From assembly GCA_902627735.1 (NCBI GenBank), contig CACOKI010000004.1, positions 19,900-83,899 on the forward strand: a stretch of 64,000 nucleotides of DNA, read 5' to 3'. This DNA is from an uncultured Pelagibacteraceae bacterium (GTDB taxonomy: Bacteria; Pseudomonadota; Alphaproteobacteria; Pelagibacterales; Pelagibacteraceae). The position numbers and the translations under genes are program-made. Shown in pieces: positions 1 through 8,766 of the stretch (its first letter is position 1; each line of letters opens with the position of its first letter). Below the pieces are notes generated by a model that saw only the letters and a program-made list of their open reading frames with translations, had not been told where the DNA came from and searched no databases.

Positions 1-1
1 T

Positions 2-1684
2 TTATCTCAAAAAGGGATGATTGAATTACCAAATGAACTAGAGGGAATTACTGCTGAAATTCCTCCTCCAAAATTTAATTGTGATATTTCAACCAATGTT
101 GCAATGGTTTTATCAAAAATAAATAAGAAATCCCCAATTGAATTAGCTGAAACATTTGTCCCTTTATTAAAAAAAGATGATGATTTGATAAAACAAATAG
201 ATGTAATAAAACCTGGATTTATAAACATCAAATTTAAACCAATTTTTTGGACAAATTTTATTAAAGAAATAATTAAAAATTCAAAAACATATGGAATTAA
301 TACCAATGAAAAAAAGAATAATTATCTTATTGAATTCGTATCTGCCAATCCTACAGGTCCATTACATGTCGGCCATTGTAGAGGTGCAATTTTAGGAGAT
401 GTTATAGCAAAACTTTTATCTTTTAATAAACATAAAGTTACTAAAGAATATTATGTTAATGATTATGGTAATCAAATTATAAATTTTACTAAATCAGTTT
501 ATCTTAGAGTGAGAGAAATAAAGTTTAATGAACCATTTCCAAAAGATAATGAAGATTTATATCCAGGTGATTATCTAATCAATTTTGCAAATAATATTAT
601 TAATTCCAACAAAAATATGGATTTTGAAAATTTTGAAAAAATTTCAAATGAATTAACAGTTTTATCTACTGAGGAAGCACTAAAATTAATAAAAATGAAT
701 CTTAATAGTCTTGGTATTATTCATGATAATTTTGTAAGTGAAAAAAAACTTGTCTCAAATCAAGAAGTTCAAAAGGTAATAGATTATCTTCAAAAAAAAA
801 ATTTTGTATATAAGGGCAAAATTAAAGCACCAGCTGGTGAAGACAATGATAATTGGGTTGAAAGAGAACAATTACTTTTTAAATCAACTGATTTTGGTGA
901 TGATAAGGATAGAGCATTACAAAAATCAGATGGAGCCTGGACATACTTTGCAAGTGATGTTGCATATCATAAAAATAAATTAGATAGAAAATTTGATTAT
1001 TTGATTAATATTTTAGGAGCAGATCATGCAGGATATATAAAAAGAATTTCATCATCTGTTGAGGCTTTATCAAGCTCTAAAGTAAAACTTATTTGCAAAG
1101 TAAGTCAATTAGTTAAATTAATTAAAGATAAGAAGCCTTTTAAAATGTCTAAAAGAAAAGGTGATTACATAACTGTTGATGACTTAATTAATGAAGTTGG
1201 TAAAGATGCAACAAGATTTATAATGTTGAACAGAAGTAGTGATGCAGAGTTAGATTTCGATTTTGATAGTGTGATTGAAAAATCTAAAGATAATCCATTA
1301 TATTACGTTCAATATTGCTATGCTAGAATTTCTTCAATTTTTAGAAACCTAAATATTGATTTTACATCTAATATTGAAATTAAAGATTATAATTTTGAAT
1401 ATTCAAACGATGAAATTAATATTTTAAAAAAAATATCTGAATGGCCTAAATGTATAGATACATCTATTAACAAACTTGAACCTCATAGAATACCTGTTTA
1501 TTTGTATGAATTAGCTTCTTTATTTCATTCATACTGGAATTTAGGTAAAGATAATCCAGAAAAAAGATTTATCAACAATGAAAAAAAAATTGATAATCAA
1601 AAATTAATTTTTCTTAAAGCAATTTCAAATGTTGTTAAATCTGGTATGGATATTGTTGGTGTTTCTACACCAGAAAAAATGTAA
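2..1684 (+). CDS. argS: Arginyl-tRNA synthetase (5' end cut by window edge)
   Basis: Class I enzyme that charges tRNA-Arg in the cytoplasm. The frame is open to the left edge: codons LSQKG precede the ATG at 17 with no stop, and the family begins further upstream with an N-terminal tRNA-recognition domain, so the ATG at 17 is internal and the 5' end is missing. Counting from that ATG, the HIGH motif appears as HVGH near residue 115 after SANPTGPL, and the KMSKS loop as KMSKRKGD near 375. The C-terminal anticodon-binding domain is complete. It leads a forward operon; its TAA overlaps the next ATG by one base (TAATG), suggesting translational coupling. Confidence 0.96.
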   Translation, partial: LSQKGMIELPNELEGITAEIPPPKFNCDISTNVAMVLSKINKKSPIELAETFVPLLKKDDDLIKQIDVIKPGFINIKFKPIFWTNFIKEIIKNSKTYGINTNEKKNNYLIEFVSANPTGPLHVGHCRGAILGDVIAKLLSFNKHKVTKEYYVNDYGNQIINFTKSVYLRVREIKFNEPFPKDNEDLYPGDYLINFANNIINSNKNMDFENFEKISNELTVLSTEEALKLIKMNLNSLGIIHDNFVSEKKLVSNQEVQKVIDYLQKKNFVYKGKIKAPAGEDNDNWVEREQLLFKSTDFGDDKDRALQKSDGAWTYFASDVAYHKNKLDRKFDYLINILGADHAGYIKRISSSVEALSSSKVKLICKVSQLVKLIKDKKPFKMSKRKGDYITVDDLINEVGKDATRFIMLNRSSDAELDFDFDSVIEKSKDNPLYYVQYCYARISSIFRNLNIDFTSNIEIKDYNFEYSNDEINILKKISEWPKCIDTSINKLEPHRIPVYLYELASLFHSYWNLGKDNPEKRFINNEKKIDNQKLIFLKAISNVVKSGMDIVGVSTPEKM

Positions 1685-1947
1685 TGTTAAAAGAAGTAAA
1701 ATATTTTATATATATCTTTATCATCAGTTTCTTTGTATTTTTTACTGTAAAATATTACGTTTCTGATATTAATAAAAAGAATTTTTTTAGATCTAATAAT
1801 AATATTGACGAGAAAATTAATAAGTATTCTGAAAAATTACCTGTCTTAGAGGATAATACAAAAGATATTTTAGAATATGTTGAAGATACAAATCAAAAAA
1901 AGAAGAAAAAATTTAATTTCTGGAAATTGATCGAGGTTAATGATTAA
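1684..1947 (+). CDS. Small single-pass membrane protein, unknown function
   Basis: 87 residues, not recognised as a named family. Residues about 7-27 form one hydrophobic segment (FIYIFIISFFVFFTVKYYV) next to a basic N-terminus, followed by a charged, low-complexity tail rich in Asn, Lys and Glu that ends in a KKKKK stretch near residue 75. This looks like an inner-membrane anchor with a soluble tail; orientation cannot be fixed. It starts on the last base of argS and overlaps nagZ by 8 bases, so it is clearly co-translated with both. In related genomes the slot between argS and nagZ often holds a membrane-anchored SPOR-domain protein; no SPOR domain is visible here, so this may be a reduced remnant of it (inference). 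Confidence 0.75.
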   Translation: MLKEVKYFIYIFIISFFVFFTVKYYVSDINKKNFFRSNNNIDEKINKYSEKLPVLEDNTKDILEYVEDTNQKKKKKFNFWKLIEVND

Positions 1948-2887
1948 TCGTAGGGCATTTATCGTTGGTATTAAATCAACTAAACTTTCTAATAAAGAAA
2001 TATCTTTTTTAAAAAAGTACAAACCTTGGGGTATAATTTTATTTACACGAAATATTAAAGATATTGGTCAAACATACAAACTTACTTCATCTATTAGGAA
2101 GATATTTAAAGATAAAAAATATCCAATATTAATTGATCAAGAAGGTGGTAGAGTAAATAGATTAAAGAATATTATATCATTTAATAATTTGACTTCAGAA
2201 TTTTTTGGTGAAAAATTCATAAAAAATTTTAGAGAATTTAATTTCATATACAGTTTATTCATCGACAAAACATCTTATCTTTTAAAATCAATGGGAGTAA
2301 ACATCAACACATCTCCAGTTTTGGATTTAAGAGTTAAAGGAGCCTCAAATATAATCGGTGACAGATCCTTTTCAAAAGATCCTAAAATAGTTTCTAAAAT
2401 TGGTGACCTTTGTATTAATAATTTCAAAAAAAATGGCATTGGTACAGTTATTAAGCATATTCCAGGTCATGGTCTTGCAAAAGTAGATAGTCATAATTTT
2501 ACGCCCATAGTTAACAAAAATTTAAGCTATTTAATTAAAAAAGATTTTATACCATTTAAAAATAAAAAAACTTTTTTTGCAATGACAGCACATATTATTT
2601 TTAATAAAATTGATAATCAAAATACAGTTACCCAATCCAAAAAATTAATTAAATTGATAAGACAAAAAATAGGTTTTAAAAATATCTTAATTTCTGATGA
2701 TTTATCCATGAAAAGTCTTAAGGGCAGTTTAGAAAAAAATACAATTAAAACGTTTAAAGCAGGTTGTAATATCGTTTTACATTGCAACGGAAACTTTAAT
2801 GAAATGGAAATAGTTGGAAAAAATTCACCACTTATTGATAAATTTATTTTTAAAAAAACATCACAATTTTATGAAATTTTAAGTTAA
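1940..2887 (+). CDS. nagZ: Beta-N-acetylhexosaminidase NagZ (GH3)
   Basis: Cytoplasmic glycoside hydrolase of family 3 that removes N-acetylglucosamine from muropeptides during peptidoglycan recycling. Family motifs run in order: LIDQEGGRVNRL near residue 65, NTSPVLDLR near 120, IGDRSFSKDP near 133, the KHIPGHG loop near 172 followed by DSHNFTP with the catalytic Asp-His pair, and ILISDDLSMKSL near 250 with the nucleophile Asp. At 315 residues it is close to the usual length of about 330. No signal peptide. The start overlaps the upstream small membrane gene by 8 bases; scpA follows 9 bases after the stop. The position between argS and scpA is the usual alphaproteobacterial order. Confidence 0.94.
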   Translation: MINRRAFIVGIKSTKLSNKEISFLKKYKPWGIILFTRNIKDIGQTYKLTSSIRKIFKDKKYPILIDQEGGRVNRLKNIISFNNLTSEFFGEKFIKNFREFNFIYSLFIDKTSYLLKSMGVNINTSPVLDLRVKGASNIIGDRSFSKDPKIVSKIGDLCINNFKKNGIGTVIKHIPGHGLAKVDSHNFTPIVNKNLSYLIKKDFIPFKNKKTFFAMTAHIIFNKIDNQNTVTQSKKLIKLIRQKIGFKNILISDDLSMKSLKGSLEKNTIKTFKAGCNIVLHCNGNFNEMEIVGKNSPLIDKFIFKKTSQFYEILS

Positions 2888-2896
2888 TATCAGTTA

Positions 2897-3637
2897 ATGA
2901 TTGCAAATGATTCATCTTTATTCAAAGTAGATGTAGATAATTACAAAGGTCCTTTGGATGTTCTGTTGGATTTGGCTAAAGCTCAAAAAGTTGATTTAGA
3001 AAAGATATCTATTACAAAACTAGCAGATCAATTTCATGAGTTTATCACAAAAGAAAAAAAGCTTAATTTAGAAATAGCATCTGAGTATCTTTTAATGGCT
3101 ACTTGGTTAGCATATTTAAAATCAAAATTATTATTACCTGGAACTCCTGAAGAAGAATTTAAAGTACAAGAAGTAGCTGAAAGATTGAAGCTTCAACTTA
3201 AAAAATTAGAATTAATTCGTTTATTATCTGAACAGATGTTAAAAAGAAAAAGACTTGGAAGAGAAATTAGAACCAGAGGGACAAAGTTAGGAACTCGTCA
3301 AATTTATAATAGTGAATTAAAAGTAAATTTATTTGAATTACTTAAAGCATACTCAACAATACTTATGACAAAAGATTTTCAAAGAATTAATATTCCAAGA
3401 TTACCAGTCTTTACTACAGAAGAAGGAATAAAAACAATTAAAGATTTTTTTGGAAAACTTTTTGATTGGAAAAAATTAGATGAATTAATACCAGCCAATT
3501 TTAAAGAAGGAAAAAAATTTAAAAGAACTGGTAAAGCAGGAATATTTGCAGGTTCACTAGAACTTGTTAAAGAAGGTAATCTAAGTATTAAACAAAAAGA
3601 TCTTTTTGAGGATATTTATATTAAAGAAAATAAATGA
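2897..3637 (+). CDS. scpA: Segregation and condensation protein A
   Basis: Kleisin subunit of the SMC-ScpAB complex that compacts and segregates the chromosome. The N-terminal kleisin signature YKGPLDVLLDLAKAQKVDL lies at residues about 15-33, followed by the helical SMC-neck binding region (EYLLMATWLAYLKSKLLLP, about 62-81). The C-terminal winged-helix part is present, though the final stretch (residues 195-246) is Lys-rich and less typical. 246 residues, normal for the family. Overlaps scpB by 4 bases (ATGA), so the two partners are translationally coupled. Confidence 0.93.
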   Translation: MIANDSSLFKVDVDNYKGPLDVLLDLAKAQKVDLEKISITKLADQFHEFITKEKKLNLEIASEYLLMATWLAYLKSKLLLPGTPEEEFKVQEVAERLKLQLKKLELIRLLSEQMLKRKRLGREIRTRGTKLGTRQIYNSELKVNLFELLKAYSTILMTKDFQRINIPRLPVFTTEEGIKTIKDFFGKLFDWKKLDELIPANFKEGKKFKRTGKAGIFAGSLELVKEGNLSIKQKDLFEDIYIKENK

Positions 3638-4332
3638 TTAAAAAAAAAATAAAGAACAAGAATAATATTATTACTTTTCCGTCTAAATTGACTCAGATAG
3701 AAAAAGAAATTGAAGGAATTATTTTTGCTGCAGCTGAACCTCTAGATATTGAAACTATTTCCAACAAAGTTTCAAAAAAAACAAATATAGAAAAATCTTT
3801 AGAAAAATTACAAAATGAATATTCACAAAGAGGAATAAATCTAGTTTGTATCAAAAATAAATGGTCTTTTAGGACATCACCTAATTTATCGAGTTTAATG
3901 TCACAAGAAAAAACTGTTGAAAAAAAATTGTCAAAAGCAGCAATAGAAACATTAGCTATTATAGTTTACCACCAACCTGTTACTAGAGCTGAAATAGAAG
4001 AAATAAGAGGTGTTGCGTTTGGAACAAATACACTTGAAATATTAATGGAACTCAATTGGGTAAAACCTGGTGGTCGAAAAGATGTTCCTGGAAAACCAAT
4101 TCAATATGTAACTACTGATGATTTTTTAAGTCACTTTAATTTGCAAAAATTATCAGATTTACCTACAGTTGATGAACTGGGTGCAGCTGGACTAATAGAT
4201 AGTACAAATATAGATAATGCTATTTTTGGAACTGGTAAATTTTATAAAGAAAAACAAGACGATAAAAAAGAGGATATTTATTCAAATATTGATGAAATGT
4301 TAGGTAGCACTCTAGATAAAGAAGAAAAATAA
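3634..4332 (+). CDS. scpB: Segregation and condensation protein B
   Basis: Dimeric winged-helix partner of ScpA in the SMC condensin. The first winged helix starts at LTQIEKEIEGIIFAAAEPL (residues about 19-37); the second carries the family hallmark LSKAAIETLAIIVYHQPVTR (about 99-118) followed by RAEIEEIRGV and the W-V-xPGGRKDVPGKP segment. A charged tail of about 30 residues follows. 232 residues, normal for the alphaproteobacterial family. It starts inside the scpA stop codon. The 72-base gap downstream before tatA has no clear terminator and probably holds a tatA promoter. Confidence 0.94.
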   Translation: MIKKKIKNKNNIITFPSKLTQIEKEIEGIIFAAAEPLDIETISNKVSKKTNIEKSLEKLQNEYSQRGINLVCIKNKWSFRTSPNLSSLMSQEKTVEKKLSKAAIETLAIIVYHQPVTRAEIEEIRGVAFGTNTLEILMELNWVKPGGRKDVPGKPIQYVTTDDFLSHFNLQKLSDLPTVDELGAAGLIDSTNIDNAIFGTGKFYKEKQDDKKEDIYSNIDEMLGSTLDKEEK

Positions 4333-4404
4333 ATAATACGTCAGACTATCTAAACTACTAAAAAGTCACTTTTCATTATTACATAAAAAGGTTATAAGAA
4401 ACAT

Positions 4405-4614
4405 ATGAGCATTGGAATTTGGCAAATAGCAATAGTTGTTATACTTGTGGTATTATTATTTGGCAGGGGCAAAATATCTAGTCTAATGGGTGATGTTGCC
4501 AAAGGAATTAAAAGTTTTAAAAAAGGTATGGCATCAGATGTTACTGATGACAATGAACCTAAAAATATTTCCGAAAATAATAAAGATACAAATAATCCTA
4601 ACGATAAAGAATAA
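4405..4614 (+). CDS. tatA: Twin-arginine translocase subunit TatA
   Basis: Pore-forming subunit of the Tat system that exports folded proteins across the inner membrane. 69 residues with the typical plan: a short N-terminal hydrophobic helix (residues 4-20, [17 protein letters not shown]), a hinge [13 protein letters not shown], then an amphipathic helix [11 protein letters not shown] and an acidic, disordered tail. Followed after 5 bases by tatB and then tatC, a complete tatABC cluster. A reverse-strand frame across the same bases is a shadow. A probable Tat lipoprotein substrate (M48 protease at 18600-19424) is in this same window. Confidence 0.95.
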   Translation: MSIGIWQIAIVVILVVLLFGRGKISSLMGDVAKGIKSFKKGMASDVTDDNEPKNISENNKDTNNPNDKE

Positions 4615-4619
4615 ATCAC

Positions 4620-4841
4620 ATGCCTACTATTGGTTGGTTTGAGATTTTAATTGTAGTTGCAATTGCAATAGTTGTTTTGGGACCTAAAGATTTTCCAATT
4701 ATGTTAAAAAAGATTGGTTCTTGGATTGGAACTGCAAAAAGATACGTTAGCAATATTCAAAATGAGGTTTCTAATCTAGATATAGAGGAAACAGAAATAA
4801 AAGAAAAAAAAGATCCTAAAAATAAAGATAATGAAAAATGA
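4620..4841 (+). CDS. tatB: Twin-arginine translocase subunit TatB
   Basis: Receptor-complex subunit of the Tat translocase. The N-terminal helix contains the TatB hallmark: GWFEILIVVAIAIVVLGPKDFP at residues 5-26 (shown in parts: GWFEILIVVAIA, then VLGPKDFP, with the conserved Glu at 8 and the Pro after Gly), followed by an amphipathic helix with KKIGSWIGTAKRYV. Only 73 residues, at the short end for TatB, with most of the C-terminal tail reduced to a Lys/Glu-rich remnant. The stop overlaps the start of tatC by 11 bases. Confidence 0.94.
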   Translation: MPTIGWFEILIVVAIAIVVLGPKDFPIMLKKIGSWIGTAKRYVSNIQNEVSNLDIEETEIKEKKDPKNKDNEK

Positions 4842-5601
4842 TGATAAAGATACTGGTTTTGTAAGCCATTTAGCTGAATTAAGAAAAAGATTAATTCATA
4901 GTTTTATATTTCTCATACTTTTTTTTGTTGGATGTTATTTTTTTGCAGAACATATTTATGGTTTTTTAGTTGAACCATATGCTAAAGCTGTAAAGGATGA
5001 TGAAAATAATAGAAGATTAATTTTTACAGCACTACAAGAAACATTTTTGACATATTTAAAAGTATCTTTTTTCACTGCTTTTTTTGTAACTTGTCCATTT
5101 ATATTAATGCAAATTTGGAAGTTTATAGCACCAGGTCTTTATAAACATGAAAAAGTTGCAATTTTACCTTATCTAATACTAACACCAATATTATTTTTTT
5201 TAGGAGGAATGTTGGTTTATTATTTGGTTATGCCATTGGCAATAAAGTTTTTTTTATCTTTTGAAAGCACTGGAATTTCTACAAATTTACCAATCCAATT
5301 AGAAGCAAAAGTTAACGAATATCTCTCATTAGTAATGAAACTGATATTTGCTTTTGGAATAAGTTTTCAACTTCCTGTTGTCTTAAGTTTATTGGCAAGA
5401 GTTGGTGTAGTTGATTCTGAATTTTTAAAAAATAGAAGAAAATATGTTATAGTTATAATTTTTGCAGCTGCTGCATTGTTAACACCACCAGATCCCATTA
5501 CTCAAATAGGTTTAGCAATTCCTTTACTTATTCTATATGAATTATCTATATTTTCAGTAAAATTTATTGAAAATAAAAAATTAAAAGATTCAGATGCATA
5601 A
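4831..5601 (+). CDS. tatC: Sec-independent translocase TatC
   Basis: Six-helix core of the Tat receptor that binds the twin-arginine signal peptide. The family signature SHLAELRKRLIHS is at residues about 11-23 and FIAPGLYKHEK near 100, and hydrophobic helices are spaced as in TatC (about 24-42, 72-95, 112-135, 155-178, 190-210, 212-235). 256 residues, normal length. It overlaps tatB upstream by 11 bases and serS downstream by 8, so the Tat operon is translationally fused to housekeeping translation genes. Confidence 0.96.
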   Translation: MKNDDKDTGFVSHLAELRKRLIHSFIFLILFFVGCYFFAEHIYGFLVEPYAKAVKDDENNRRLIFTALQETFLTYLKVSFFTAFFVTCPFILMQIWKFIAPGLYKHEKVAILPYLILTPILFFLGGMLVYYLVMPLAIKFFLSFESTGISTNLPIQLEAKVNEYLSLVMKLIFAFGISFQLPVVLSLLARVGVVDSEFLKNRRKYVIVIIFAAAALLTPPDPITQIGLAIPLLILYELSIFSVKFIENKKLKDSDA

Positions 5602-6853
5602 TTTAAAAGAAATTCGAAAAAATTATGAAAATTTTAAAAAGGCACTTCAAAAAAGATTTATTGATATTGATTTTGATGAACTCGCAAATTTAGATAAAAA
5701 TAATAGAGAACTCATTCAAAAAAAAGAAAATTTAGAAAAAGAAAAAAAAGATATATCAAAATCAAAAGATAAATCGTTATTTGAAAAATCTAAACAAATT
5801 TCTTTATCTATTGATAAAATAACTGAAGAACAAAATACAATAAAAGATAAGTTAGAAAAAATTTTATCTAAGATACCAAATATTCCTCATTCTGATGTAC
5901 CTGTTGGAAAGGATGAAAACGACAATGTTGAAGTTTCAAAATCAGGCAAAATACCCGAATTTGATTTTAAACCCTTGTCCCATTATGAATTAGGAGAAAA
6001 ATTAAAAATGTTAGATTTTGATCTTGCTACCAAAACTACTGGTAGTCGGTTTGTATTTGTAAAAAATAAATTAGCTTTATTGGAAAGAGCATTATCTAAT
6101 TTTATGTTAGATACTCATATTACTAAAAACGGATATGAAGAAATATCCCCTCCATTATTTGCTTCTGATAATACAATGTTTGGTACGGGTCAATTACCTA
6201 AATTTGAAAATGATCAATTTGAAATTAAACTTGAAAAGGGAAGTGATAGAAAGTTTTTAATTCCTACAGCCGAAGTTATATTAACAAATATGGTAAAAGA
6301 TAAGATTGTTGATAAAAAGACCCTTCCATTAAGGTTTGTTGCATCTACTCCATGTTTTAGAAAAGAAGCAGGTAGTTATGGTAAAGATACTAAAGGAATG
6401 ATCAGACAGCATCAATTTTACAAAGTAGAGTTAGTTAGTATTGTGGAAAATACAAAATGTTTAGAAGAGTTAGAGAGAATGACAAATTGTGCAACAGATA
6501 TTTTAGATCTTTTAGAATTACCTTATAGAAAAATGATATTATGTAGTGGCGATATGGGTTTTAGTGCAGAAAAAACTTATGATATAGAGGTATGGCTACC
6601 ATCAGAAAATAGGTATAGAGAAATTTCTTCTTGCTCCTCATGTTCAACATTTCAGGGTGTCAGAATGAAATCAAGATATAAAGATGAAAACAAAGAAACA
6701 TTATTCGTTGGAACTTTAAATGGAAGTGGTTTGGCTATCGGAAGGACACTGATTGCTATTTTAGAAAATTATCAAGAAAAAGATGGTTCAATTAATATTC
6801 CAAAAGTTTTAAGACCTTATATGAATAATTTAGAAAAAATCACTCTCAATTAA
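5594..6853 (+). CDS. serS: Seryl-tRNA synthetase
   Basis: Class II enzyme that charges tRNA-Ser (one substrate, tRNA-Ser(UGA), is at 22491-22580). The N-terminal helical arm of about 100 residues is a Lys/Glu-rich coiled coil that binds the long variable arm. Catalytic motifs: motif 2 with FRKEAGSYGKDTKGMIRQHQ near residue 255, and motif 3 with GSGLAIGRTLIAILENYQ near 375; the serine-specific ISSCSSCSTFQ lies near 345. 419 residues, usual length. It overlaps tatC by 8 bases. In many alphaproteobacteria surE and related genes lie between serS and yajC; here they are absent. Confidence 0.97.
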   Translation: MHNLKEIRKNYENFKKALQKRFIDIDFDELANLDKNNRELIQKKENLEKEKKDISKSKDKSLFEKSKQISLSIDKITEEQNTIKDKLEKILSKIPNIPHSDVPVGKDENDNVEVSKSGKIPEFDFKPLSHYELGEKLKMLDFDLATKTTGSRFVFVKNKLALLERALSNFMLDTHITKNGYEEISPPLFASDNTMFGTGQLPKFENDQFEIKLEKGSDRKFLIPTAEVILTNMVKDKIVDKKTLPLRFVASTPCFRKEAGSYGKDTKGMIRQHQFYKVELVSIVENTKCLEELERMTNCATDILDLLELPYRKMILCSGDMGFSAEKTYDIEVWLPSENRYREISSCSSCSTFQGVRMKSRYKDENKETLFVGTLNGSGLAIGRTLIAILENYQEKDGSINIPKVLRPYMNNLEKITLN

Positions 6854-6907
6854 AGTTGTTTTAATCTTATAGATGGTATAAATATTCATCATTAATTAAG
6901 GAGTTTT

Positions 6908-7195
6908 ATGGAAAGTTCAGGAATAGGTCAATTTATACCACTAATATTAATATTTGTTATTTTCTATTTTTTCTTGATAAGGCCACAACAAAAAAAAGTA
7001 AAAGAACATAAAGCTATGGTCGAAAGTTTGAAAAAGGGAGACAAAATTGTAACTTCAGGCGGTATAACTGGAACAATTACAAGAGTTGTTGATAATGACA
7101 AAATTGAAGTTGAAATAGCTGATAACGTTACAGTTGAAGTTATTAGAGGCACAGGTGTTCAAAGCCTAATGAATTCTCAAGAAGTTAAGAAATAA
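6908..7195 (+). CDS. yajC: Preprotein translocase subunit YajC
   Basis: Small accessory subunit of the SecDF-YajC holotranslocon. One hydrophobic helix at residues about 9-27 (FIPLILIFVIFYFFLIRPQ) is followed by the diagnostic RPQQKKVKEHKAMVESLKKG and a small cytoplasmic domain with GDKIVTSGGITGTI. 95 residues, usual length. The start is supported by a strong AAGGAG Shine-Dalgarno at 6899-6904, four bases before the ATG, one of the few good ones in the window. It leads the operon yajC-secD-secF. Confidence 0.95.
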   Translation: MESSGIGQFIPLILIFVIFYFFLIRPQQKKVKEHKAMVESLKKGDKIVTSGGITGTITRVVDNDKIEVEIADNVTVEVIRGTGVQSLMNSQEVKK

Positions 7196-7212
7196 TTTTC
7201 ATAGAAAATAAA

Positions 7213-8766
7213 GTGCTTTATTTTTCAAAATTAAGATTAATTTCTGTCACGATAGTTTCTATATTTTTTATTTTTATTTCATTTTCTAACTTTTTTAATT
7301 TTGAGAATAATTTCCTAAATAAAAAGATAAATCTTGGATTAGATTTACAAGGTGGATCATATCTTTTATTAGAAATCGATAATGACCCTGTAATTGAACA
7401 AAAACTTCAAAATTTAACTGTTACAATAAGAAATCATTTTAAAAAAAAAGATATTAGAATAAAAGATCTAAAACTTTCTGATCAGAAACTGTCATTTTCT
7501 GTTGATCAAAAGTTCAAACAAATAGTTTTAGATGATTTTAATTCAAAAGAAAGTGATTTTAATCCGTACTATCAAAGATTTAAATCTCATCAACTAGACA
7601 TATTAGACGAAGGAAATTATTTTACCGTAAACTATTCTCGTCAAGGTATTGTTGAAATTAAAACTTCCTCACAGGATCAAGCATTAGAAATTGTCCGAAG
7701 AAGAATTGATGAAATAGGTACAAATGAACCAAACATTCTTAAGAGAGGAAATGATAGAATTTTAGTTGAACTTCCAGGATTAGATGATCCTATGAGAATT
7801 AAATCATTACTTGGAAAAACAGCTAATCTTACTTTCAGATTTGTAACAAATAATGAAAACGACTCTTTTGGTACTGAAAAATTAGAACATGAAGATAGTG
7901 ATGAAGAATCTATGGTCAGTAAAAGAATAATAATGAGTGGTGAAAATCTTCTTGATGCTCAACCAAGAATGGATAATGAAACAAATGAAACCGTTGTCTC
8001 TTTTACTTTAGATAGGGTTGGAGCTAAAAGATTTGGTAAGGCAACATCTACAGGTATAGGAAAACAATTAGCAATAGTTTTGGATGGTAAAATTATAAGT
8101 GCACCAGTAATTAGAGATACTATAGCAAGTGGATCTGGACAAATAAGTGGAGGCTTTACTTTTCAATCTGCAACTGATCTTGCTTTATTGTTAAGATCAG
8201 GAGCACTCCCAGCTCCATTGAATATAATTGAAGAAAGAACAGTTGGACCTGATTTAGGTCAAGACTCAATAGAAGCTGGAGTAATTGCTTTAATTATAGG
8301 TTTCATTCTGGTGATTTTATTTATTTTAGTAAAGTATAAAATATTTGGCTTAATAACTAATGTGGCCTTAATTATAAATTTATTTCTATTAGTTGGAATT
8401 TTGACACTTTTTGAGGCAACTTTAACATTACCTGGAATAGCTGGAATAATTTTAACGGTAGGAATGGCAGTAGATGCAAATGTTTTAATTTTTGAGAGAA
8501 TTAAAGAAGAATTAAAAAATGAAAAAAATAATTTAATTGCATTTGATAGTGGTTACACTAAATCAAAAACAGCTATACTCGATGCAAATATAACAACTTT
8601 GTTGGCTGCAATAATTCTATTTTTCATGGGATCAGGGCCAATTAAAGGGTTTTCTTTAACTTTAGCAACTGGAATTTTTACAACTCTTTTTTCTGTATAT
8701 TTTATAGCCAGGTTATTAACCGTATTATATGTGTTTAAAAATAAAGAAAAAGAAAGACTTATCTAA
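7213..8766 (+). CDS. secD: Protein translocase subunit SecD
   Basis: Inner-membrane protein that uses the proton gradient to pull secreted proteins through SecYEG. One N-terminal helix (residues about 8-27), the signature LGLDLQGGSYLLLEID near 43, a large periplasmic region (P1 domain with the IVRRRIDEIG repeat near 160 and TGIGKQLAIVLDGKIISAP near 280), then five C-terminal helices with the proton-path region GMAVDANVLIFERIKEE near 425. 517 residues. The start is GTG at 7213, 17 bases after yajC; an ATG start is not available in the right place. secF starts directly after the stop. Confidence 0.96.
   Translation: MLYFSKLRLISVTIVSIFFIFISFSNFFNFENNFLNKKINLGLDLQGGSYLLLEIDNDPVIEQKLQNLTVTIRNHFKKKDIRIKDLKLSDQKLSFSVDQKFKQIVLDDFNSKESDFNPYYQRFKSHQLDILDEGNYFTVNYSRQGIVEIKTSSQDQALEIVRRRIDEIGTNEPNILKRGNDRILVELPGLDDPMRIKSLLGKTANLTFRFVTNNENDSFGTEKLEHEDSDEESMVSKRIIMSGENLLDAQPRMDNETNETVVSFTLDRVGAKRFGKATSTGIGKQLAIVLDGKIISAPVIRDTIASGSGQISGGFTFQSATDLALLLRSGALPAPLNIIEERTVGPDLGQDSIEAGVIALIIGFILVILFILVKYKIFGLITNVALIINLFLLVGILTLFEATLTLPGIAGIILTVGMAVDANVLIFERIKEELKNEKNNLIAFDSGYTKSKTAILDANITTLLAAIILFFMGSGPIKGFSLTLATGIFTTLFSVYFIARLLTVLYVFKNKEKERLI

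Noticed and set aside
4333-4404. Terminator between scpB and tatA
   Set aside because: AAAAG-TCA-CTTTT is present, but the stem is only five A-T-rich pairs with no T tract, too weak to call.
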